64,000 nt of DNA from Erythrophleum ivorense (Eukaryota; Streptophyta; Magnoliopsida; Fabales; Fabaceae), in the NCBI GenBank assembly GCA_026724425.1, contig JAIUCV010000001.1, positions 5,686,556 to 5,750,555 of the forward strand, in the 5' to 3' direction. The notes beneath the pieces were generated by a model. That model was not told the origin of the DNA. It did not search any database and worked only from the letters and a program-made list of their open reading frames with translations. Positions 34,021 to 44,710 of this stretch are shown in pieces; the stretch's first letter is position 1; every line of letters starts with the position of its first letter. Position numbers and translations under genes: made by a program.

Positions 34021-37000
34021 TTTGTCATTCACAACATTAAAGTTATCATGTGTGATAAATTAGTTTATGTAGTATCTATTATATTCGTGGCAATAAACGA
34101 GAAGAGTCCTTCATCCTCTACGAGAGAGATGCCTCCTTTGTTTCTATAAATGGAGGCTTCGAACTAATCCTAATATGACTTTTTTTGTACAAATAAGGGA
34201 TTGACTTTTTTGTTCTTTTGTTACTTAGAAATTTTCTTTTTGAGTAATTATAGGATAAATCCCTAGTGATATGATGTGGCATGTACTTATATGACCTTGC
34301 TCCTCTATATCTGAACTCTTAACTATATACAATGACAACAGTTTTATTTTCATCGTATTTCGTGATTTGCTACACTATATAAGTTAGTTGATGCACAGTA
34401 AATAATTTTTGTTTAAAAAAATGAAAATGATATTATGGTAACTAAATTGAATTAAGTTAAATCGTCTCAGGGATAAATAAAATAAAATAATAAAAAATAA
34501 TAATAATAATACAAGGATCTAAGGAAGGTGTTACAACTATCAAACTCTTAATTGCTATGCCTAGAATTTTTCCTCTTTATCTTATAAATTCTTTATTTTT
34601 CATGTTAACTCTCCTACTTGCAAGGCTAAATATTCATTCCAATCACCTGTGCAACATTGCTAGAACTAATGCAGAAGATGTTCAATTTCTTTCCTGTAGT
34701 GTGGAAATTTAATTTTGCTTTATTTAATCAAAGCATACTTCACCCTTTATAGATTTTGGACGAAAAGGCTTTGTGAATGTTATATTTTATCTGGGTAGGC
34801 TTCAAAAATAATAACAAAATCAAATTAGCCAAAAATATGAAAAAAAATGAAAATAAAGAAAAATAAAATTAAAAAGAAAAAGAAAAAAATCCATTTCTTT
34901 TCAAAAAAAAGAAGAAAATTAAAAGAGAGAAGAATATTCATTTTTTTCTCCAAATCTCAAAAGTCTAAATAACCAAAAAGCAACAAAAAACAACAAAAAA
35001 TTTCAGCCTAAATTAAGAAAAAAAATGAAAAAAACTAAAAAATAAAACCGAGTTATCAGCCTTAGCCCAACACCAACAAATGGCCTAATACAATTAGAGA
35101 AAATAGAAACATAGCGAAGCCTGTTTCCATATCCCAGTTCCAGAAGCCCAGCATCCAAAATCAAAACAAAAAAGGAACAAATTCCCGCGTTTTGACCCAC
35201 AACCCCTTTCACCACTTTGCTCCTACCGTTAGCAGAGAACAGATGAATGCACGGAACCTAACACAAAAAAGGAAACACAGAGCAGACAGGAAAGGGGGAA
35301 AGTGGCAGGCACAACAAACTTTTTCAGAGGCATTATAAGAGGAGCAGGCAAAGGGACCTATAAACGAAGCTGCTTTAAGAAAAGCAAGGGCAGATTTGAG
35401 GGAGCGAGGTGGAGAGAGGAGAGAATGAGGGAGACGAAGGCTGAAGGAGAAGCACGCAAGAAAGAGAGAAGGAGGAGAACCAAGAGAGAGATTCAAGGGA
35501 GAACAAAGGATAGGAGACTGATAACGAGAGGGAGAGACGGAGAAGCAGAGAGATTGAGAGAAAGAGAATAGAGAGAGGCACGGCGCTTCGGGGTTGATTT
35601 CGAATTGGAGAGTGGATGAAAAAGAAACCAAGAGGAGGGTTGCTAAGAACGAAAGAAGAGATGGAGATTTAAAGGAGAGAATGATGGAGAGAAGGGAGAA
35701 GAGGCCGAGAGAGATTCGGAGGTGAGAGAATCATAAGGAGGGAGAAAAATAGAGAGGAGAGCAGCGAAGGAAGGGATCAGAAGCATGGTGAAGAAAATAG
35801 TCAAAAAAAGAAAAAGTCAGAAAAGGATCCTCTATTGATTGGGGCATCTTCCTAAATTCTCCAGTACATTGTCTTAACCTCGCGTACACGGCGACTCTCA
35901 GGCGTAAAAGATCCTAACTCACACACAGAGCTTCCCACATATGGTGACTTCGAGATCAGAGGCCTTCCACATACGGTGACTCCCAGAGTATTAGAGAAAG
36001 GATCATACTCATGCTATGACCCCGAGAGCAGAAAAGGAGCATCCTCATGCCATTTCTCGTAGATAAGATATCATGCCTCTCAGATCAAAGGAGCCTCTCA
36101 CAACATGACTCCTAAAGTAGCGAAAACAAAGGAAGGTCTTCCTTCACACCATGTATTGGGCATAGTAGAATCACGGATTCAAGGGATGCAGATAGCAATT
36201 TGAGAAAGAATAGAGGCTAAGGGGATATGGAAATTGGAACAAAAAAATGGATGTAAGTTTCTGTAGCTTTTCCTTTTAGCTTCACTAATTTGCTTGGCTA
36301 AATTCTGTAGACTGGTGATAATTGGTTTTGGTTTGTCTTTCAATATGAACAATGCCTTGATTTTGGTTTTGGCTCTGCCTCTATTTATTTAGCTTGGATT
36401 TGGACATTGCTTTGATCTGTGGTTTCAATTTTGCTTCTTGTTATGTGGCCTGAATTTGAAATTGATGTGTTAAAAGTGTGTGCCTGAAATATATTCTCAG
36501 AGACTTCCATATATTCCCTATGTTGTTCCGATGAATTCCTGTCATTATTACCGTGTCTGATTCACATGGAGATTCATTTCATTCTTTTTAGTTGTTACCC
36601 AAAATGGTGATTTCAAGTCTGTCATGGTACATTTTATTACAAGTTTGGGTATGAGTAATTTAGAGAGTTCCTGCTATTTGTCTTAGTTTGGATTGTTGAA
36701 AAATTTTGTGAAGGATTCATTTAGCTGTGGAAGTTCAAATTGAATATCCTTATGTTGTAGGAATCAATCCTTGAATGGTAATAAACATGGACACTGCCCT
36801 GTTACCCAATGTCAAAATTATATGGTTCTTTAAAAACTACTCTATGGTGTGTGATGCTATAAACGGGCAATCAAAATATTCATATTGCATGCTTTATTTT
36901 GTTGGTTGGGTATTGATTATGATTGATGTTTTTTTCGTGTGGCTGGGTATCAAATATAATTGGTCCTCATATATGTTGGGATGTGATGGTTAAAGTTTGT

Positions 37001-37113
37001 TGCAGATCTTAGTTTATTTTAAAAGTTCCTTTTCATTAAATGATATTGACCCGCATATGATTCTCGTGTTGTATATCACTTTGTTTTGACAAAAGGTTAT
37101 GGGTCAAGGCTAA
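34021..37113. other. Unresolved repeat-like region, no gene recognised
   Basis: The stretch 34400-35030 is A-rich with many short A runs. The segment 35280-35780 is a strongly purine-biased tract (AG-rich on the plus strand). Near 35885, 35936 and 35970 the motif GGYGACT recurs three times, twice after CACATA. From 36240 to 37080 the DNA is T-rich with short words such as TTGGTTTTGG. These features recall LTR or leader DNA of a large gypsy element, but no domain or LTR pair could be identified. Confidence 0.4.
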
Positions 37114-37222
37114 TGGCATATTTGGAAACGCGTTATCCTTGGCCAAAATCACGTTTGACAGGAAGCAAAATGTTGAAGCTGCTGTATTGACGTGGTTTTC
37201 CACCACGTTTTCAAACAAGCAC
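37114..37222. mobile_element. 109-bp MITE with TAA target duplication
   Basis: The segment is flanked by TAA (37111-37113 and 37223-37225). The left end TGGCATATTTGGAAACGCG and the right end on the other strand, GTGCTTGTTTGAAAACGTGG, are imperfect inverted repeats. An inner near-palindrome (ACGTGG...CCACGT) extends the foldback. It fits a short PIF/Harbinger-type MITE and has no coding capacity. Confidence 0.6.
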
Positions 37223-37225
37223 TAA

Positions 37226-39100
37226 GATGTTGTATGGAAGTTACACTTGTTTGATTACCATGTAATTTATTGGGTTATGATTGTTTGACTAGAAATTGAT
37301 ATAATTTTCTTTCTTGGCTCGTCAACATTATGAGGACCGCTTTGAGATCATACAAGAATCATTTTTGGAGATTTGCATAGAAGAAGAGGATAGCATGGCA
37401 GTGGGTTCAAGATACAAAAGACTTAGGGAAAGTATAAGGAAGCCAAAAGATGAAGGCACACCCATGAAGACAAATTAGTTTTGTGTTTTACTTTACATAA
37501 GTTTTATTTTTATTTTATTTTTCTCTCCATACTTAAAATGTATTTGAATATGATGTTTAATTGATAAGACAAACACACATGGTTGTGTGCTTGTAAGTAA
37601 ATATTGTTGTTTTTATATTTTATCTTGTTAGAGTTATCGTGTAAGATATTTTATTTTTCGAGGCATATAGGAGTCATCTGAAGAATTCTCTTTAATATCT
37701 TTTGAGTTTTGTAATTACTTTTTATCAATTTTTGGGTTCCAATGGCCCATATGATTTCTTTTCAAAAAATGTGTGTAAGGAAAGAATAGCAACAATTAAA
37801 AGAAGAGAAAAAAAAAGGAAATTTGAAGTACATAATTTTTAGAAAAATAAAATATACTCTTAAAGGGCTCAAAACAAAAATGTTTTTTTGAAAATTGAAC
37901 CTGCTAAAAAAAGGAAGTAAAAAAAATGAAAATGATGAACATTTAAAAACTCAAGGAGCAAAATGAATTGAGTCAAAAGTTTTGGGCTTTAAAAGCCATA
38001 TCAAATTAGGTGTGATCTCCAAGAACCCAAAAAAAAAACTTCAAAAAATGAATTACTATTTAAAGTTCAACATTAACATTAAATAACTTTTTACATTTAA
38101 AATAATAAAAGTTAAGATGTTAGGAGTTTAGTTTTCAAAAGATCAATTAATTTTTTTTAGGAACTTTCTTTTTAATAGGTTGTATACAAAAAATAAACTA
38201 AAAAGGGGACAAACAAAACAAAAACAAAAACAAAAATTAAACCAAAAGAAATAAAAAAATAAATGATAAAAAATAAAATCAAAATCAAAATTGCTCAAGT
38301 CAAAAATAGCTATCACATAAAAATAAAATAAAAAACCATAAAAAAAATAATTCTAATGAGAAATCAATGAAAAGAAAATCATCCAAATAAAAAAAAGAAA
38401 ATAAAAAACCATTAAAAATCAAAATAAAAAAAATCATATAAAATAGAACATCAATAAATAAATAAAAAATTATTAAAAATAAAAAAATTAAAAGAAAAAG
38501 AGTAAAGAAGTGAAATTAATTAAATTTTTGACAAATTAAAATATATAAGCCAATTTTAACGCCGTTTTATTTACAAAAATCTAAAGTATCTACTTTCTTT
38601 CTCTTTTCACAAAAAGGAAGAGAGGAATAAATCAACGAACAAATCCAATTTTTTACTTAGTCGAATTACGTGGATCTTGATTCTTTCTATAGGGTATATC
38701 GACCTTAAGTTTTTAATCTAAGTCAAGTTTGCATTTATAAATAAATATTTTTTTTTTTAAAATATTTTCTTAATTCATTGTCTTTTGATTTGATTATTAG
38801 GGGAATTAAATAGAATGAATATCATATTAATTTTGTACAATTAACTTAGTATAATTGTTTTTATGAATGGATACAATAGGGTGCGTGACATCTTTACTAC
38901 TCACAACTAACTCCCAAATTTATATTTGGTTTGTAAACCCTTTTTTTAATAAAAAAGCCTTTTTAAAGTTTTATCTTTTAAAAATTAAAATTTTGGTGAC
39001 AACTCTATTACTACTTGATTTGGTTTTCATTTTTGAAATTTGAATTGTTTGTAAATTTTTTTGACGTCATGTTGTTGCATTTTGGATGTAACAAGCCTTC
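37226..39100 (+). repeat. Possible Tat/Ogre-type LTR end within AT-rich DNA
   Basis: The phrase CGAATTACGTGGATCTTGAT at 38662, with GGGTATATCGACC after it, resembles the conserved R-U5 phrase of Tat/Ogre gypsy LTRs. GTGCGTGACA follows at 38881, and TTTTGGTGACAACTC at 38991 resembles the start of the leader and primer region of that lineage. The limits are unknown. The rest is A-rich sequence with no recognised gene. One open stretch at about 37300-37478 is too short to call. Confidence 0.35.
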
Positions 39101-39477
39101 GCCTCTATGTTCAAATTAGTTGAAGAGACCCAATTCTAAGAGATAATATCAAGAAATTCATCATAAGTAGTCCACATCAGTTTGAACTTGAAAGATCAAG
39201 TGTGGACATTTATATAGTTCAAATCAATAATTAATGGGGAGTGATTAGAACCCATTAGCTCAAGATGAAATATTTGAATTTTGGAATAGAGCTTTCTCCG
39301 GCTAAAGTTACAAATGATCTTGTCAATTTGCTTCTTAATATTTGCAATTCCTATATGCTTATTAGAACATGTGAAAACAAAGCCTATGAACCCTATATCA
39401 ACCATTTAACACTCAAACATAAAATTATGGAAAATGATAAATTTGAAGTGGATTTATGTTGCCCTCCTTTTTTTCTT

Positions 39478-39599
39478 AGAGTTATACAAAAAGTTGCCAC
39501 TTAGGGCTACCTAAGTGATAAGAGTGGATTAGGGTATAAGAAATGTCAAAAGTTCGATTCTTCTAATGTACTATTAAAAAAAAGAGTTATACAAAAAGT
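39478..39599 (+). mobile_element. Miniature SINE, 88 bp, with 17-bp target duplication
   Basis: The 17-bp sequence AGAGTTATACAAAAAGT occurs at 39478-39494 and again, identical, at 39583-39599. Between them lie 88 bp ending in seven A. The insert contains CTAAGTGATAAGAGTGG, reminiscent of a tRNA-type A box, and AGTTCGATTC, close to the B-box consensus GGTTCRANNC. A long target duplication plus an A tail shows LINE-driven insertion. The promoter boxes indicate a tRNA-derived SINE, unusually short or truncated at its 3' part. It is inserted in the LINE endonuclease remnant. Confidence 0.75.
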
Positions 39600-39715
39600 C
39601 ATTAAAATTATTAATATAGAACCTTGGCATTTCAAGATGAGGATCAAGGCCTTTAAGTCATCTCAAAAAATCCATCCTCTCTTGTTCTCTAGGTGGACTA
39701 TAAACAAATATATAT

Positions 39716-40018
39716 AAGCTTATAAATATGATCACGGGCCAAGCTCGTTTAAAAACAAACCAGGCTCATAAAAAAAATTATAACTTTGTTTAAGCCCGAG
39801 CCCAGTACTATTTGAATAGTACTGGGTTGGGCTCAAGCTCGGTTAAAACGTGCTTGGGCCAGGGTTGGCCCGTTTTGCAAAATTTTTTTAACATTTTTAT
39901 TTATTTTTAATTTTAAATATTATATATATATATATTTTATTACTTGTTAGGCATACTTTTATTCTTATTTTAAATTCTAAATAACTTAAAAAACATTACA
40001 AAAATTTTAAATAACTTA

Positions 40019-40049
<31 letters not shown>

Positions 40050-40447
40050 TATGAAAGATAGTAAAACCTCTCAAAATAATAATTTTTCTAATAATATTAC
40101 TATTAATAATTTATTTTATTTGAATTATAATTTATTTCTAATAATATATTATACAATAAACAATAATAATAATAATAATCATATATGTTATATAATTTTT
40201 TTATACTTATATCTATAGTTATAAATAAATGTTCTAATAATATTATTTATTAATAATATGTAAAAAATACTTATAATACGAATAGATTTGAACTTGGATT
40301 AAGTTTTAAAAAAAACTCAAACTTAACTTTTTTATATTCAAACTTTTTAAAAATGAATTCATTTTTTTTGAGCTCATCCATTTTTTTCAAATCAAACCTA
40401 TTAGGTGGGGCAAGTTTCTTGGCCCATGACCAAGTCTATATAAGCCT
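39716..40447. mobile_element. Non-autonomous TIR element with internal perfect hairpin
   Basis: The left end contains AAGCTTATAAATATGATCAC followed by GGGCCAAG; the right end on the other strand reads AGGCTTATATAGACTTGGTC followed by ATGGGCCAAG. These are inverted repeats of about 28-30 bp with few mismatches. The 732-bp interior is AT-rich. It includes a perfect 12-bp inverted repeat, CCCAGTACTATT / AATAGTACTGGG, at 39801-39826 with a 2-base loop. It interrupts a LINE endonuclease frame, which supports its being an insertion. No clear target duplication could be fixed. Confidence 0.55.
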
Positions 40448-40724
40448 ACAACATTTCCTAACCCCTATTAAATTTTTTTGACAAGAGTAGAACCTTAAAA
40501 ATATCTGAAATCCACCGAAGAGTCAAGCCAACAAATAAACCCACCGGGTGAAATTACATCTTGAAAACTTCAAAAACTCCATAATGAAAAGATTTATCTG
40601 TTAAAACAAAAACAATTTTAAACAGGCCCTAAGTCTCCCGCAAGTCTTAAAAGATTTATCTGTTAAACCCACCTTTAAACCTTGACAGTTCTACAATGAC
40701 AGACTTATGGCCTTGCTGACTTTT

Positions 40725-41723
40725 CTAGGCAGCCAATGGTCCTTTCAGCGCATAAACCAGCACCACCAAACTCAAAAAGCCCACTGAAAGAATCAGACAT
40801 ACGCCGTCGCCCTGTGCCTGCACCATAAACAGTAAACTCCCCCCTCTAATTAGGGATATCCACCAACTCTTTCTTTTCCGTCCCTTTCCCTTTGCAAAGT
40901 TAAGTTTAAAACCCCCTTTACTCTCTTCAGAATCATGATTTTGATTACAGAAATTCAACTGAAGGGAAGCATTATCATCAACGTTAGAAATATCCAGAAT
41001 TTGGTCCGCACCCTTCTCCATATTCTTAAACCCAGCTGGTTTAAGTCTCTTCAAAGCAACTTCTAAAAGTTCTGTTTTGGCTGAGCGCTTGAGAGACATT
41101 TGCTGCAACACCTCAGCCAGACCATCCTCATACGAAAAATCATGTTTGAGAACAAAAGCCTTTCCATCATTGCTGAGTTCTTCATCCATGTCCTCATCAG
41201 AGGGAGTTTCGACATAGTAAGTAGCATGTGTCTTGTTGTTAGCCTCGATTGGGTAAAATAGTTTGGGTATTTGAAAGTATCGGACTGAAGCTCTCTTCCC
41301 TCGACTTTGACGATGTGAAACACGAGTATTGGGAACGCTTAATAGCAGAATCTGCAGATGAGCGTTCAATTGCAATGGGCTGGTATCATTAAGAAGGTCC
41401 GTTGGACTCCGTTCCATATTTAATATCCAATGCAGAAGAAAAACCAATCCTTCGCACCCTATGACTACCATTCCCATGATCTGCAGAAGAGGCACGTGTG
41501 TCTGCGAAGTGGGTTGCTCCAGATATCGTCCCATGCTCACATAAGAGATGCATGAATCATTAGGCTTCTTGCTTCCAATAGGTCCACATGGCTCTTCTTT
41601 ATCTCTTTGCCATTGCTCGTGGCTCTCTGCACTGATAAAGATGATGGTTCCAATCGGTCTAACAGGTGCAACACCTAAACCGGATCCAAAGCGTGGCTCA
41701 GAGGGAATAACTTGAGACAGCAA
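40725..41723 (-). CDS. 332-aa open frame, probably LINE ORF1 C-terminal region
   Basis: This is the longest uninterrupted frame in the window. The product begins MLSQVIPSEPRFGSG. It has an acidic middle part (TPSDEDMDEELSNDG) and helical stretches (FSYEDGLAEVLQQMSLKR). A basic cluster GKGRKRKSW lies about 50 residues before the end, followed by a hydrophobic tail. I recognise no catalytic domain. It lies upstream, on the same strand, of a LINE endonuclease remnant, where ORF1 of a plant LINE would be, and the basic cluster late in the protein fits that. No zinc knuckle is visible. It may be a decayed LINE ORF1 that happens to be open, or an unrelated gene fragment. Confidence 0.4.
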   Translation of the reverse strand: MLSQVIPSEPRFGSGLGVAPVRPIGTIIFISAESHEQWQRDKEEPCGPIGSKKPNDSCISYVSMGRYLEQPTSQTHVPLLQIMGMVVIGCEGLVFLLHWILNMERSPTDLLNDTSPLQLNAHLQILLLSVPNTRVSHRQSRGKRASVRYFQIPKLFYPIEANNKTHATYYVETPSDEDMDEELSNDGKAFVLKHDFSYEDGLAEVLQQMSLKRSAKTELLEVALKRLKPAGFKNMEKGADQILDISNVDDNASLQLNFCNQNHDSEESKGGFKLNFAKGKGRKRKSWWISLIRGGSLLFMVQAQGDGVCLILSVGFLSLVVLVYALKGPLAA

Positions 41724-44221
41724 TTTATGTCAAGCCCTTAGCACAATATAACTCTGAAATTTTTCTCTAAGAAAGAGAGAGAGCAACAATAAAACGGAAG
41801 AGACTTTGATAATAATTAGAAAAATTATAGACACAAAAGTTAGGTGCAAATATGCAAATTGCTTTCCTAACCAATGACTATAAGAACCTATTTAGCATAA
41901 TTGTGGAAAAAAAAGTTTAAAAAAAGTATTTTAAATTTTTTTTAATGTGTTTATCCAAAATCTACTTTTATTTTATTGATGTGCAAAATCTACTTTTAGG
42001 TGACAAAATTTTTTTTTACCGACTATGAAAAGGAAACAGAAAATATACAACCATAAGCAAAGATAAAATTAATTTTTTAAACAGAAAAATCCTCATTCAA
42101 AATTCTAAAAAAAAATATGTAAGTATCCACCCTCATCTTTTTATCAACCCCTCTCTCTCTTTCTCATGTTTATTATAATCATAAATAAAGAATTATTTTA
42201 GTTTGATAATAATATCAATATCAATTTCATCTTTAAAAGTTTATTGATATTAATTTAGTCTTAGATGTTTTAAATGTTACATCAATTTAGTACTGACTTA
42301 TATTAAAATCTTTCAAAGATTAAATTAATGTCAATTACTTTCTTGGTCATGACTAATCAATGTCATTAGAACAAAATTGATGATAATAAATTTTTAAAAA
42401 CTAAATTGATGCTGTTAAAATTTTTCAGAGACTAATATAATAGTTAACTCCTTGATATATTTGTTTTGACATATTTTTTATATGTTTATGTTAATAATAT
42501 ATATTATAACACATATATTGCATACTTTAAATATGCTTATTTTTTCTATATTTATTGTAATTTTGTTGTTTAATTTTAATTAGACTTAGTTAAATCAACT
42601 ATAATAAATATTTAAAATTATTTATTCATCAAAGTAGTATTAATTGTCAAAGTACTTTAGAAGATATCATTTCTACTAATTTAAAGAAAAATTAAGAGAA
42701 TGGTCAAATAATAATATCGATATAAATAATAATTATTTATTTTTTATTGTGCATATTGAAAAATCTATTAAAAAAATTAGTTACAAAATAAGTAATAAGT
42801 TAATATATGGCTACGGGCACCAAAAGGCATGAGTTATTATAACCCAACATGAATGTTCAGGAATCTATAATCCTTTTTTTTCATGCCATAATTTTCAATC
42901 ATTAGACTATATTACAACTTTAGAATATCTTTTCTTTTGTTAAGTAAACTTTGGTATAAAATTTTGCAAAGGCAAGGAATATTAATAGAGAAACTGATAA
43001 GGGTATTTTGATTTTGAGCCTAATATCATTTCATTTCTAAAACTTACTTACCAAAGTCGCATTTTAAGCATTTAAAGTCTTTGTGAAGATGGCTTGTTTG
43101 AAAAACAAGCTAAAGCATTTTTTCTTGCAAATAATGATTTTAAAAACAAAAAAATCAAGAGAACTTAAATTAGGACAAATGACTTGATTTGTAGCAAGAA
43201 TCTTTTCTCACATCAATTAAGAATGTTCAAAAGGGAATACTTCATGTTTGGAAATAAGGCATCTTTTAGTCCAACATATCTTTTCCATGTCTTTTTGACC
43301 AAATGATTAAGTAAGATTGTGGGCTTCATCGTTCCCCAATTTGGGAAAATCCATTTTCTCTTTAAATTCATATATCTGCCTTTCTTAATATATGACTGCA
43401 ATGATATTGTTAAATAAAGTAAAAGAGAATTTTACTTGTTAGTCTTTCAAATATTAACAATGGAAAGTTGATAAGAAAGATTATCATGTTGAATCAAGAA
43501 TCTTAAGACAAGAAAAAGAACCATGGGTTAAATTAACAATTTTAAGCTGGGGCAAAGAATTACCCAAAGGAAAATTAAAAGTAAAACATCAAAGCAAGAA
43601 TCCTAAATATTCTAGAGTATGGGTACTCTTTTAAGGGCATTTTCATTTAGCTAAAGCATTCTCGATTAGTTCATTCATCTAAATGACAAAAGACAAAACC
43701 ATTGAATATATTAATGGCTAAATTTTCCTTACTGGGACAAGAGAAGAGCCAACATGAGTAATTTTTCCAAAGTGCAAATGACTAAAAAAATCTTATATGT
43801 TTTAGATTTTAGGCATTTCCATCCATCATGTGCTTACATTAAACTTTCACACTACCAGATCATGACCTTACATTCCACTTTCCTTCAAAGTCAATTTAAT
43901 TGTATTTTCCCTTTCCTCATCCATTTTTTCATCTTTTTATCTTTTTCAAACAAAAAATTTAAAATCCCAAATCAAAAAATCAATTAAAGGATTTCCAAAG
44001 ATGATGTTTTTGCCCTTCCTTTCCCTTTTTATGTTATGCCTATTAAAGATATGTTTCCACTCATATTATGACAAATCAATAATAAAACTACCAAATATAA
44101 AGCCTAATAGTATTGCATTTTATAAAGTCAAGCATTTCACATGCATTATACATTTCCCATATGTACAATCATTATAAAACACATATTGTAAGCTATCACA
44201 CTCCCATTTTGTGAACCCTTT
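41724..44221. other. AT-rich intergenic region, nothing recognised
   Basis: Long A/T runs, no frame with recognisable domains, and no repeats with clear edges. The part around 41880-42030 repeats the phrase AAAATCTACTTTTA, which may mark an eroded TIR element. Confidence 0.6.
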
Positions 44222-44710
44222 TTAGTTAAAGCCCTGGCTCACTTTAGGCCCCTATTTAATTGTCAATCAAAGTCCTAACCCGCATTAGGCTTATTTTATT
44301 TTTTTTATCCAAGCTCTAGCTTACATTAGGCTCCTATTTATTTTCTTATTAAAGCCTTATCTCATGCCAAGCTCCCTTTATTTATTTATTTTTTTGGTTA
44401 AAGATCTAGCTTGCATCAAACCCCATTTAATCTTTTCTGTCAAAGTTTTAGCTCATATTGGACCCCTTTTATTTTTTCCTATCAAAGTTTCGACTTGTGT
44501 TACGGTCCATTTAATTTTTTGTCAAATCCATGGCTCGTGTTAGGCCCTGTTTAATTTTCTATCAAAGCTTGACTAGCATTGAGCTTCCATTTAATTTTCT
44601 ATCAAAGTTTTGGCTCATGTTAGACCCTCCTTTATTTTCTGTCAAAGCTCTAACCAATGTTATGTCCTTTTTTTTTTTTCATTTAAAGCCTTGTTTCACT
44701 ACTAGCACCT
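44222..44710. repeat. 41-bp minisatellite, about 12 diverged copies
   Basis: The word AAAG followed by a pyrimidine-rich stretch, then TTAGGCCCC-like and TTTAATTTTCT-like words, recurs at 44228, 44269, 44310, 44351, 44400, 44442, 44484, 44524, 44564, 44604, 44644 and 44685. Spacing is 40-42 bp except for one 49-bp step. The copies are clearly diverged, so the array is old. It does not encode a sustained protein repeat, because the period is not a multiple of three and stops occur. Confidence 0.85.

Larger units (their letters stand above)
39110..40600 (-). pseudogene. LINE ORF2 endonuclease remnant (interrupted twice)
   Basis: On the minus strand, HPVGLFVGLTLRW near 40545 matches the start of the LINE endonuclease domain. 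The frame resumes near 39710 with FVYSPPREQERMDFLR, then NNFNDFLYNSKKKGG near 39610-39470, then MVDIGFIGFVFTCSNK at 39405, LELMGSNHSPLIIDL near 39260, and a FKLMWTTYDEFLDII segment near 39180. These are the classical endonuclease blocks in order. A TIR element (39716-40447) and an 88-bp SINE split it. Stops and shifts make it inactive. Confidence 0.75.

Noticed and set aside
35209..35631. A 140-residue minus-strand frame rich in Ser, Leu and Phe
   Set aside because: It is the translation of a purine-biased tract read on the pyrimidine strand. The composition explains the lack of stops, and no domain is visible.
37300..37478. A short plus-strand stretch that reads like a terminal exon (ends KPKDEGTPMKTN)
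   Set aside because: It is open for fewer than 60 codons, has no recognisable homology and no partner exons nearby. It is too weak to call.
39495..39582. The B-box-like insert as a tRNA gene
   Set aside because: It cannot fold into a cloverleaf with an anticodon arm and ends in an A run between identical flanks, so SINE is the better call.
44222..44710. The regular 41-bp array as a CRISPR-like repeat
   Set aside because: Units are contiguous and diverged, with no constant repeat and unique spacer. The genome is plant nuclear DNA.
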